This document shows positions 45,379 through 53,337 of a stretch of DNA of 64,000 bases, piece after piece. The first letter of the stretch is position 1. Every line of letters begins with the position of its first letter. Position numbers and translations under genes: made by a program. Origin of the DNA: Mesorhizobium sp. NZP2298. GTDB lineage: Bacteria > Pseudomonadota > Alphaproteobacteria > Rhizobiales > Rhizobiaceae. The stretch is taken from NCBI RefSeq assembly GCF_013170825.1, contig NZ_CP033365.1, positions 186,001 through 250,000 on the forward strand, in the 5' to 3' direction. A model generated the notes under the pieces. It saw nothing but the letters and a program-made list of their open reading frames with translations, was not told where the DNA came from and ran no database searches.

Positions 45379-45981
45379 ATGACGGCGTTGAACCTTGCCA
45401 GGCTGATCGCGGCCGCCGCGGATACGATTGCCGCGCACGCCGAGGAATTGACGGCGCTCGACCAGGCAATCGGCGACGGCGACCATGGGCTGAACATGAA
45501 GCGCGGCTTCGAGGCCGTGCGGGCCGAGGCTGACGTGTTCGCCGCGAAGCCCTTGCCCGAGGCCCTGAAGGCGATCGGAACCAAGCTGGTGATGACGGTT
45601 GGCGGTGCCTCCGGCCCGCTGTTCGGCACACTGTTCATGGCGCTGGGCAAGGAGATTGCGGCGGAGCCCGATCGTGCCAATTTGACGGCTGCCTTCGGCA
45701 AGGCGATCGAAGCGGTGGCCGCGCGTGGCAAGTCGCAAGTCGGCCAGAAGACGATGCTCGATGTACTGCAGCCGGTGCATGACGCCTTGGCGGGAGGCAA
45801 GACGGCGGCGCAAATCGCCGACGTCGCCGACGCCGCCGCCGAAGCGACCGTGCCGATGAAGGCGCTACGCGGCCGCGCCTCGTTCCTTGGCGATCGCTCG
45901 ATCGGCCATATGGATGCTGGCGCGCGCTCGACCGCGCTGCTGGTGCGCATGTTGGGGCAAGCGATCGGGGAAAGCGCATGA
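45379..45981 (+). CDS. dhaL: PTS-dependent dihydroxyacetone kinase, ADP-binding subunit DhaL
   Basis: 200 residues. The nucleotide loop LDQAIGDGDHGLNM carries the three Asp that hold Mg-ADP, and GGASGPLFGTLF is the phosphate loop. In the PEP-driven enzyme the bound ADP is not exchanged but rephosphorylated by DhaM. The start at 45379 matches the family N terminus and follows GGGAC; an ATG at 45310 would add 23 unlike residues. It overlaps dhaM by four bases. Confidence 0.92.
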   Translation: MTALNLARLIAAAADTIAAHAEELTALDQAIGDGDHGLNMKRGFEAVRAEADVFAAKPLPEALKAIGTKLVMTVGGASGPLFGTLFMALGKEIAAEPDRANLTAAFGKAIEAVAARGKSQVGQKTMLDVLQPVHDALAGGKTAAQIADVADAAAEATVPMKALRGRASFLGDRSIGHMDAGARSTALLVRMLGQAIGESA

Positions 45982-46367
45982 GCAATGTCGGGATCGTGAT
46001 CGTGTCGCATTCGCCGCTGGTCGCGGAGGGCACGGCCGACATGGTACGCCAGATGGTGGGCGACGAAGTGCCGCTTGCATGGTGCGGCGGAAACGGCCAT
46101 GGCGGGCTTGGCACCAGTGTCGAGGCGATCATGGGTGCCATCGACAAGGCCTGGTCGGAGGCCGGTGTCGCCATCCTGGTCGATCTCGGCGGAGCCGAGA
46201 CCAATTCGGAAATGGCGGTGGAGATGATCGGCGAGCCGCGTGCGCAGAAGATCGCCGTCTGTAACGCGCCGATCGTCGAGGGCGCGGTGATGGCGGCGAC
46301 CGAATCCTCCGGCGGCGCCTCGCTGAAGGAAGTGGTGGCGACGGCGCACGAATTGTCGCCGTCGTGA
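45978..46367 (+). CDS. dhaM: DhaM, EIIA-type phosphocarrier of the dihydroxyacetone kinase
   Basis: 129 residues. Mannose-type EIIA fold, with the phosphorylated His11 in GIVIVSHSPLVAEG and a glycine-rich GGNGHGGLGTSV loop. In E. coli DhaM is a fusion of EIIA with HPr and part of enzyme I; here it is the EIIA domain alone, and HPr and enzyme I are separate genes immediately downstream. It passes phosphate from HPr to the ADP on DhaL. Confidence 0.92.
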   Translation: MSNVGIVIVSHSPLVAEGTADMVRQMVGDEVPLAWCGGNGHGGLGTSVEAIMGAIDKAWSEAGVAILVDLGGAETNSEMAVEMIGEPRAQKIAVCNAPIVEGAVMAATESSGGASLKEVVATAHELSPS

Positions 46368-46386
46368 GTGAACGGGATCTCTGAAA

Positions 46387-46689
46387 ATGTCCGCAGCCGC
46401 CGAAGCGACCGTCCTGATTACCCACGATGTGGGCCTGCATGCGCGTCCCTCGGTGAAGTTCACCAAGCTGGCCAAGACGTTTGCCGCCGACGTGGAAATC
46501 GCGCTTGCCGCCAACGGCCCATGGTTCGACGCCAAGAGCATCGTCAAGGTGATGGCGGCCAAGGCGCCGAAGGGCACGGTGTTGCACATCAGGGCCAGCG
46601 GCAGCGGCGCCGATGATGCCGTGCGCGCGCTGATCGAACTGGTGCAGCGCGATTTCGACGAGGACGCCGGTCATGTCCGGTCGGCCTGA
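46387..46689 (+). CDS. HPr phosphocarrier of the dha operon
   Basis: 100 residues. Phospho-His18 in HDVGLHARPSVKF. The position equal to the regulatory Ser46 of classical HPr is Ser51 in DAKSIVKVM; a two-residue insertion lies just before it. The C terminus is about ten residues longer than usual. It transfers phosphate from enzyme I (next gene) to DhaM. Being inside the operon, it is presumably dedicated to this kinase and separate from the chromosomal nitrogen-PTS HPr. Confidence 0.93.
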   Translation: MSAAAEATVLITHDVGLHARPSVKFTKLAKTFAADVEIALAANGPWFDAKSIVKVMAAKAPKGTVLHIRASGSGADDAVRALIELVQRDFDEDAGHVRSA

Positions 46690-46730
46690 CGCCGGCGCGC
46701 GCCTTCGCCGGCCTGCAAGGAATGCGGGCC

Positions 46731-48305
<1,575 letters not shown>

Positions 48306-48316
48306 GCGCGGCTGGC

Positions 48317-48742
48317 ATGGTCGACATCAAACCCGAACCCGGTTCTGAAGAGGCGATCCGCGCCTACAAGACGATCCTGTCGCAGGTCATCGACCAACGG
48401 CCGTCCGGCATGCGCCAGCGCCTCGCCGACGCGCTCGGCAAGCACCGCAGTTTCGTGACGCAGATTTCCAGCCCGGCCTATACGGTTCCGATTCCGTCGA
48501 AGCATTTGCCGGCTATTTTTTCCGTCTGCCATTTCAGCCCGGCCGAGCGGGATCAGTTCCTCGCCGCCTACCATCAGGCGCATCCGGGAAAAATGTCTAT
48601 CGCGGCAGGCATGCGCAAAACCCGGCACGTTTCGCTCGTCGTTCCCGATTTCGGTGACGACAAGCAGAATGCGGCGCTCGACCGGGCCATCAACGAATTC
48701 ATCCAGAAGATCACCAGCATCGCCGGCAAGGGTGGCGGCTGA
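48317..48742 (+). CDS. small protein of the dha operon, possible helix-turn-helix regulator
   Basis: 141 residues I cannot assign with certainty. Residues about 28-60, MRQRLADALGKHRSFVTQIS, look like the first helices of a Cro/C1-type helix-turn-helix (xxLAxALGxxRSFVxQI), followed by SPAERDQFLAAYHQAHPGK, which resembles the segment after the DNA-binding domain in such proteins. The C-terminal part (SLVVPDFGDDKQ and after) is of unknown type. It lies between enzyme I and dhaK, 11 and 32 bp away, so it is part of the unit. It could bind the octamer cluster at 37681-37720, or be an accessory of the kinase. Confidence 0.6.
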   Translation: MVDIKPEPGSEEAIRAYKTILSQVIDQRPSGMRQRLADALGKHRSFVTQISSPAYTVPIPSKHLPAIFSVCHFSPAERDQFLAAYHQAHPGKMSIAAGMRKTRHVSLVVPDFGDDKQNAALDRAINEFIQKITSIAGKGGG

Positions 48743-48774
48743 CCATTTCTTGCCGGGCTGTTTGGGAGGATGCC

Positions 48775-49761
48775 ATGAAGAAATTTATAAACGCGGTGGA
48801 CACGGTGCTGACCGAGAGCCTCGACGGTTTCGTGGCCGCCCATGCCGATATACTGGTGCTTGGCGAGGAGCACAAATTCGTCCGCCGCAGGACCTTGCGG
48901 CCGGGCAAGGTGGCGCTGATCTCCGGCGGCGGCTCGGGCCACGAGCCGCTGCATGGCGGCTTTGTCGGCCATGGCATGCTGGACGCCGCCTGCCCCGGCC
49001 AGGTGTTCACCTCGCCGACGCCGGACCAGATGCTGGCGGCGGCGCAGGCCGTCGACACCGGCGCCGGCTGCCTGTTCATCGTCAAGAACTACGAGGGCGA
49101 TGTGATGAACTTCGACATGGCCGCCGAAATGTCGGAAGGCGTCCTGCAGGTGGTTACCAATGACGACGTCGCCGTCGAGAATTCATCCTATACGACCGGC
49201 CGGCGTGGCGTCGCCGGCACGCTGGTAGTGGAAAAGATCGTCGGCGCGGCGGCAGAGCATGGCCTGGCCCTGCCCGTGCTGAAGACGCTGGGCGAGCGCG
49301 TCAACGCAGCCACCCGCTCGATGGGTGTGGCTCTGACCAGCGGCACCGTGCCGGCCGCGGGCAAACCGACATTCGACATCGGCGACGGCGAAATGGAATT
49401 CGGCGTCGGCATCCATGGCGAACCCGGCCGTCGCCGCGACAGATTGAAAGGCGCCGATGCGATCGCCGAGGAAATCTGCACCGCGATATCAGGCGATCTG
49501 GGCGACAGGGCGAAAGGCCCGGCGCTGCTGTTCATCAACGGCTTCGGCGGCACGCCGCTGATGGAGCTCTATCTGATGTATAACAGCGCCCGCCGGATTT
49601 TCGAGAAGCGCGGCGTGACGGTAACCCGCTCGCTGGTCGGTACCTATGTCACCTCGCTCGACATGGCCGGATGCTCGATCACGCTGACCATGCTCGATGA
49701 AGAGATGACCGGCTGGTGGGACGCGCCTGTCCACACGGCAGCATTGCGCTGGGGCATGTAG
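48775..49761 (+). CDS. dhaK: PTS-dependent dihydroxyacetone kinase, substrate-binding subunit DhaK
   Basis: 328 residues. GGGSGHEPLHGGFVGHGML binds the ketone, and the covalent His214 stands in VGIHGEPGRRRD. As a stand-alone DhaK without a DhaL tail it fits the PEP-driven enzyme with the DhaL and DhaM above. GGGAGGATGCC supplies the ribosome site. Last gene of the operon; a short gap separates it from the nucleotidyltransferase gene. Confidence 0.94.
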   Translation: MKKFINAVDTVLTESLDGFVAAHADILVLGEEHKFVRRRTLRPGKVALISGGGSGHEPLHGGFVGHGMLDAACPGQVFTSPTPDQMLAAAQAVDTGAGCLFIVKNYEGDVMNFDMAAEMSEGVLQVVTNDDVAVENSSYTTGRRGVAGTLVVEKIVGAAAEHGLALPVLKTLGERVNAATRSMGVALTSGTVPAAGKPTFDIGDGEMEFGVGIHGEPGRRRDRLKGADAIAEEICTAISGDLGDRAKGPALLFINGFGGTPLMELYLMYNSARRIFEKRGVTVTRSLVGTYVTSLDMAGCSITLTMLDEEMTGWWDAPVHTAALRWGM

Positions 49762-49831
49762 GACTGGCTTCCACAGCGCTTTTCTGCAACCGTCCTGGAC
49801 ATCCCCCTGGCGATAAGATTTGTCTGGCTTG

Positions 49832-50854
49832 ATGCTGCCATCCCTGACCTCCGCCGAAGAAAGACTGCTGCTGCGCTTCGCCGATCCGGAGGCGGCGGCA
49901 GTCGAGGACAATTTGTCGGCAAAGGCTCTGTCCGCGCTGCTCGACAATGCCGAATTCCACGGCATCCTGCCGATCATGCTGCGCAAGCTCAGGGAGCGCG
50001 GCGATGCACGCCTGCCGCCGGATACCGGCTTGCGGGACAAACTCGACGATTTGCGCGACAAGGCGACGATCGCCACCGGCCAGTCGATGCTGCTGCAATA
50101 TCATGGCGACCGCATCATGAAGGAGATGGCGGCACAGGGCATTCCGGCGCGGATCGTCAAGGGACCGGTCTTCGCGCGAAGGCTTTATCGCAACGTGTCG
50201 GACAGGCCGTTCACCGACATCGACATCCTCGTCGAACCCGTCAACCTTGCGCGGGCAAACCAGGTGATCGCGGCATGCGGCTTCGAACTCGGCAGCAATG
50301 AGGCCGAATCCTACCAGCTGCAGGAGTTCAAATGGCTGGAAAAGGAGAATTCCAGCCTGCTGGTCGAACTGCATGGCGACCTGGTGCATGACACCGGCAT
50401 GCGGCGGCGCCTGTCGCTGGGGTTTCGCGAACTGGGCGTCATCGACGGAGATGTGAGGGACACGCCGGCCGCGCTTTTGACCATCGCCATCGTGCACGCC
50501 GCCGGCGGCCACAAATTCCACCGGCTGCAGCTTTGCGTCGACGTGCTGCAAGGGGTGCGGGCCCTGCAATCAGCGGAATCGGAAAGACGCCTGCTCGATG
50601 CGGCCCGGATGACCGGCATCGAGCTCGAACTGGCCATCGTGCTCAATGTCACCGGCAAGTTGTTCGGCGAGGGTCGCGCGCTTGAGCTCGCCGGTCGGAT
50701 CAAGCCCGATCTGTCGATAAGGCTGGCCAAGCGGCTGATCACGACGAACACGCTGCTCAGGGTCAATTCCCGGGAGAAAATCGGCTCGCGTTTGCGGCGC
50801 GATGCCTTCCGCTGGATCCAGCGGCTGGCCAAGGCCAGGCCATACGCCGCTTGA
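49832..50854 (+). CDS. nucleotidyltransferase-fold protein of a RiPP-like cassette
   Basis: 340 residues. Resembles the uncharacterised nucleotidyltransferase family PF14907: helical N terminus, the segment GIPARIVKGPVFARRLY, and the metal motif FTDIDILVEP near residues 126-135 (paired Asp). Members occur in lasso-peptide and HPr-kinase-like gene sets, where they are thought to modify the peptide or carry out an accessory step. Start at the ATG 49832; an in-frame TTG four codons earlier is less likely. It converges with the HPr-kinase-like gene, 8 bp away. Confidence 0.75.
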   Translation: MLPSLTSAEERLLLRFADPEAAAVEDNLSAKALSALLDNAEFHGILPIMLRKLRERGDARLPPDTGLRDKLDDLRDKATIATGQSMLLQYHGDRIMKEMAAQGIPARIVKGPVFARRLYRNVSDRPFTDIDILVEPVNLARANQVIAACGFELGSNEAESYQLQEFKWLEKENSSLLVELHGDLVHDTGMRRRLSLGFRELGVIDGDVRDTPAALLTIAIVHAAGGHKFHRLQLCVDVLQGVRALQSAESERRLLDAARMTGIELELAIVLNVTGKLFGEGRALELAGRIKPDLSIRLAKRLITTNTLLRVNSREKIGSRLRRDAFRWIQRLAKARPYAA

Positions 50855-50862
50855 ACTTGCCG

Positions 50863-51849
50863 TCAACCCGGTGATGTCAAAGTGGCGCTTATCAGCGCCG
50901 CCGCGTCGGCCGGGCGTGCGCCCACTTCCAGGGTGAATGTCGGCACCGACGAAACCAACTTGCCGATCGTCGCCAGCCGGCGCTTCTGCGACGGCAGCAG
51001 GCCAGTCATGCCGGTGCGGACATTGTCCATCGCCAACGCCACCATCGCGTCGGTCCGGGCCATGGGCACGAGCCGGGTCTCACGGTCGGCGGAGCGCGCC
51101 AGGTGCAGCAGGGCCGCCACCGGCCGGGCAATCGGGCTTTCGATCCGTACGATCTCGCTCAACCGCTGCAGCGAGACGGCCTGTTCGCCGTTGCGGTCCC
51201 ACGACGGACCAAGGCAAGGCGCAACCTGCGGGATCATCTCGGCGGTCTTCTGGTGGATCTTGACGTGGCGCGGCAGACCCCAGGCCAAGGGCTTCTCCAA
51301 AGCCAGATCCAGGATCATGGCGTCGTCGGAGCAGAGACCAAAGCCTTGCATTGCCAGCGCCAGCGACGTCGTGGTCTTGCCGGTGCCGCTTGGGGCATGG
51401 ATCAGCACGATGGTGTCGCGGCCCGGCAGTGTCAGGCCGGCCGTGTGCAGCATATGCTGGCCGCCGGCGTCGAGTGCCGCGTCCAACACCAGCATCGATG
51501 GCGTCCAGGCTGCTTTCGCACCAGGGCGAACCCGAAGTTTCGCCCACCCTTCCTCGTCATTGATGGCAACGGCCTGGCGCCCGGGAAAGATGAGATGGAT
51601 GGTGCCGCCCTCAGCGACCATCCGGCAGTAGCCGTCCTCCGGTATCTCACCATCGAAGACGAGCGATCCGCCGGGCTCCTCGTCGAGAACGTCCGCCTCG
51701 GTGATATCGAGACGAAAGCCCGGCGCGGTATCACCGGTGATTCGCAGGATGCCCAGCATCCTGTCGAAATCCTGCCAAAGCTCGGGGCGTTCGGCCGATA
51801 TGCCGAAGACCTGGCCGTTGAGGTCGTAGCATGCTGAAGGCCTGGTCAA
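50863..51849 (-). CDS. HPr kinase-like protein (HprK-related kinase)
   Basis: 328 residues. P-loop HAPSGTGKTTTS near residues 151-162, followed by LCSDDAMIL (metal-binding acidic pair), as in the C-terminal domain of HPr kinase. The N-terminal 110 residues are not like classical HprK. Homologues in lasso-peptide clusters phosphorylate a Ser of the precursor; others sit in sets with a PqqD protein and a nucleotidyltransferase, as here. Its start overlaps the stop of the protease gene (ATGA at 51846-51849). Whether it acts on the HPr at 46387-46689 is open. Confidence 0.8.
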   Translation of the reverse strand: MTRPSACYDLNGQVFGISAERPELWQDFDRMLGILRITGDTAPGFRLDITEADVLDEEPGGSLVFDGEIPEDGYCRMVAEGGTIHLIFPGRQAVAINDEEGWAKLRVRPGAKAAWTPSMLVLDAALDAGGQHMLHTAGLTLPGRDTIVLIHAPSGTGKTTTSLALAMQGFGLCSDDAMILDLALEKPLAWGLPRHVKIHQKTAEMIPQVAPCLGPSWDRNGEQAVSLQRLSEIVRIESPIARPVAALLHLARSADRETRLVPMARTDAMVALAMDNVRTGMTGLLPSQKRRLATIGKLVSSVPTFTLEVGARPADAAALISATLTSPG

Positions 51850-52280
51850 GCGGGGCGCACCTTTGAGGCATCGGCATGGTGGCGATAGATCTCCACCATG
51901 CCGGGAAGGCTGTCACTGACCACCGACCTGCCGTCGAGGCAGACCCAGCAATGCGCAGAGACGCGCGGCGTCTGCAGCGACTTCGGATCGACGCCGAAAC
52001 GCAGCTCCGGATCGAAGCCGGCGAGGCGCAGGAAGCGATGGCCGAGCAGGCCTTCCCGCAGGCATCTGCGGTCGCGCATCAGCCAGGGATGGCGGACAGT
52101 GCGATTGACGCGAGCGACGATGTAGGCCGCTGGCAGGCCGCGATAGGGGGTCGAGGAGGCGAGCGGGGCCCATTTCAGCACGTCCTCGAAGCTGCGCCCG
52201 GCAATGAGCGACGGCATCAGTCGCGCGCTTGTCCAGAGATGGCAGCGAAACAGGGCACGCAGGAGCGGACTGTCAGCCAT
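51846..52280 (-). CDS. lasso peptide B2-like protease (transglutaminase core fold)
   Basis: 144 residues matching the PF13471-type transglutaminase core. The likely catalytic triad is Cys73 in RRCLREGLL, His110 in SAHCWVCLDG and Asp116 in the same segment. In lasso systems B2 removes the leader peptide while B1 (a PqqD-like domain) presents it; the PqqD gene is directly upstream. The start codon at 52280 is the third of three ATGs spaced exactly 20 bp apart (see the repeat at 52278-52322). Confidence 0.82.
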   Translation of the reverse strand: MADSPLLRALFRCHLWTSARLMPSLIAGRSFEDVLKWAPLASSTPYRGLPAAYIVARVNRTVRHPWLMRDRRCLREGLLGHRFLRLAGFDPELRFGVDPKSLQTPRVSAHCWVCLDGRSVVSDSLPGMVEIYRHHADASKVRPA

Positions 52281-52322
52281 CAGGCGGTACCTCTAGCCAT
52301 CAAGCGGCACCTTTGGCCATCA
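52278..52322 (-). repeat. 20-bp tandem start-site repeat with two 6-residue mini-ORFs
   Basis: On the minus strand three TGATGGC sites are spaced exactly 20 bp apart. The first overlaps the pqqD stop; ATG 52320 reads M-A-K-G-A-A and stops at TGA 52302-52300; ATG 52300 reads M-A-R-G-T-A and stops at TGA 52282-52280; ATG 52280 opens the protease gene. Each unit carries its own purine block (AAAGGT, AGAGGT) about eight bases before the next ATG. Thus pqqD, two mini-ORFs and the protease gene form a chain of stop-start overlaps. Confidence 0.8.
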
Positions 52323-52604
52323 AGCATTTGGGGCGGCGAGGATACCTTCCGAGACCAGATCGTTGGCCAATGCCGCCATGTCCTCATCGAGCGTATCCTT
52401 GTCGACCTCGAACTCCTCGCAAAGCAGGCCGACGATCTGATCGAGGCTGCGCGCGCCATCCACCTTGTCGAGAAAGGCTTCGGTCGTGCCGTTGCAGGTA
52501 TAGAGCTGGCCGCTGCGCGCCAGAAGCACGACGGCACCGTCGCCGACATGCTGGACCGAGGCGTCGTCCGCCAGCCGCAAAACCGTTCCAGAGACAATTT
52601 CCAT
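52320..52604 (-). CDS. PqqD-family peptide-binding protein (RRE/B1-like)
   Basis: 94 residues. VLRLADDASVQHVGDGAVVLL, then LYTCNGTTEAFLDKVDG, is the winged-helix strand pattern of PqqD, the RiPP recognition element that holds leader peptides. Start at ATG 52604 (MEIVSGTV); the frame runs 50 codons further up but without typical sequence. First gene of the minus-strand unit with the protease and the HPr-kinase-like gene. No radical-SAM, cyclase or transporter partner is nearby. Confidence 0.8.
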   Translation of the reverse strand: MEIVSGTVLRLADDASVQHVGDGAVVLLARSGQLYTCNGTTEAFLDKVDGARSLDQIVGLLCEEFEVDKDTLDEDMAALANDLVSEGILAAPNA

Positions 52605-52877
52605 CACCAACCCCAACAAGCCCTGCCAGAACCCGAAAATGAGATAGCGCGGCGGTGCGGCGCTGTCTATCGGCCGGCCGGGAGAGATAGCCGATGCGGC
52701 TTTGCGGTGCGACGGATTCCTGCCGATCGCAGAAGCGCCATCACCCGTTCCCAACCGAAAATCGTCCCAGAAATAGTCGTCGCCGTGACGCCACAGGCAA
52801 GTGCGTTGACCGATGGGACCGTTGCTTTTCTTCCCTTAAGTAAGGTAAAGACTTCACGGGTTTTGGGGAGATAGCGT
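52605..52877. other. divergent regulatory region between pqqD and the 38-codon gene
   Basis: 273 bp. An in-frame extension of pqqD and a 24-codon minus-strand frame from 52741 are open but carry no convincing signals. Promoters for both directions must lie here. No precursor peptide was recognised. Confidence 0.4.
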
Positions 52878-52994
52878 ATGCGTTACAACTGGGAGCGGGC
52901 TCCGACGACTTTCGAACGTCATCGAAAAGCCCTTGCGGCGGCGATTTTGATCTTCGGCGGCGTAGGCCTCATGCTTGTGGCCCTGCCGATCTAG
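52878..52994 (+). CDS. 38-residue single-span membrane peptide
   Basis: ATG at 52878 with GGGGAG seven bases before it, a near-ideal ribosome site, and TAG at 52992-52994. The product has a charged N-terminal part (MRYNWERAPTTFERHRK) and a hydrophobic C-terminal helix (ALAAAILIFGGVGLMLVALP), so it should insert as a single-pass inner-membrane peptide. It is too short for routine gene calling. No leader/core pattern of a lasso precursor (Thr at -2, Gly at core 1, Asp/Glu at 7-9) is visible. Divergent from pqqD. Confidence 0.6.
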   Translation: MRYNWERAPTTFERHRKALAAAILIFGGVGLMLVALPI

Positions 52995-53337
52995 TACAAT
53001 CGAAATTTGTCCAATGAATACCGTTCGTTAGACGGCTATCGGACCGGCTCCTCAGCGTGCCTGCCCCGTCACGGCAACGAAACGGCGGTCGCGTCCTTCG
53101 AGGCCCTGGCTGAAGCGCTGCACCAGCACGCCGGTCATCAGCGCGATACCGGTTTTGCCATGATCGGCAATGGATGGCGCATCGTTCGGATCCTCCCCCG
53201 CGAAGGCTCCACTTCACGACACAGCGCACCAGGGGTCAAGACGAGACCGGCTCAGACGAAAATCAGGGAAGACAGCGCCGGAAAAAACAGCATAGGCTGT
53301 TTGCAAAGACGGCAAATGGTTCCTGGGGAGGTTACGG
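52995..53337. other. 343-bp gap before prpE
   Basis: Contains open but unconvincing frames on both strands and no repeat or hairpin that stands out. The prpE ribosome site (GGGGAGG at about 53325-53331) is at its end. Otherwise I see nothing in it. Confidence 0.5.

Noticed and set aside
43735..45813. 692-codon open frame on the minus strand
   Set aside because: Antisense to the DhaK-DhaL fusion and dhaL; composition typical of shadow frames.
52605..52754. possible RiPP precursor as an in-frame leader of PqqD or the 24-codon frame from 52741
   Set aside because: No ribosome site, no leader/core pattern and no repeat of core-like sequence; too weak to call.
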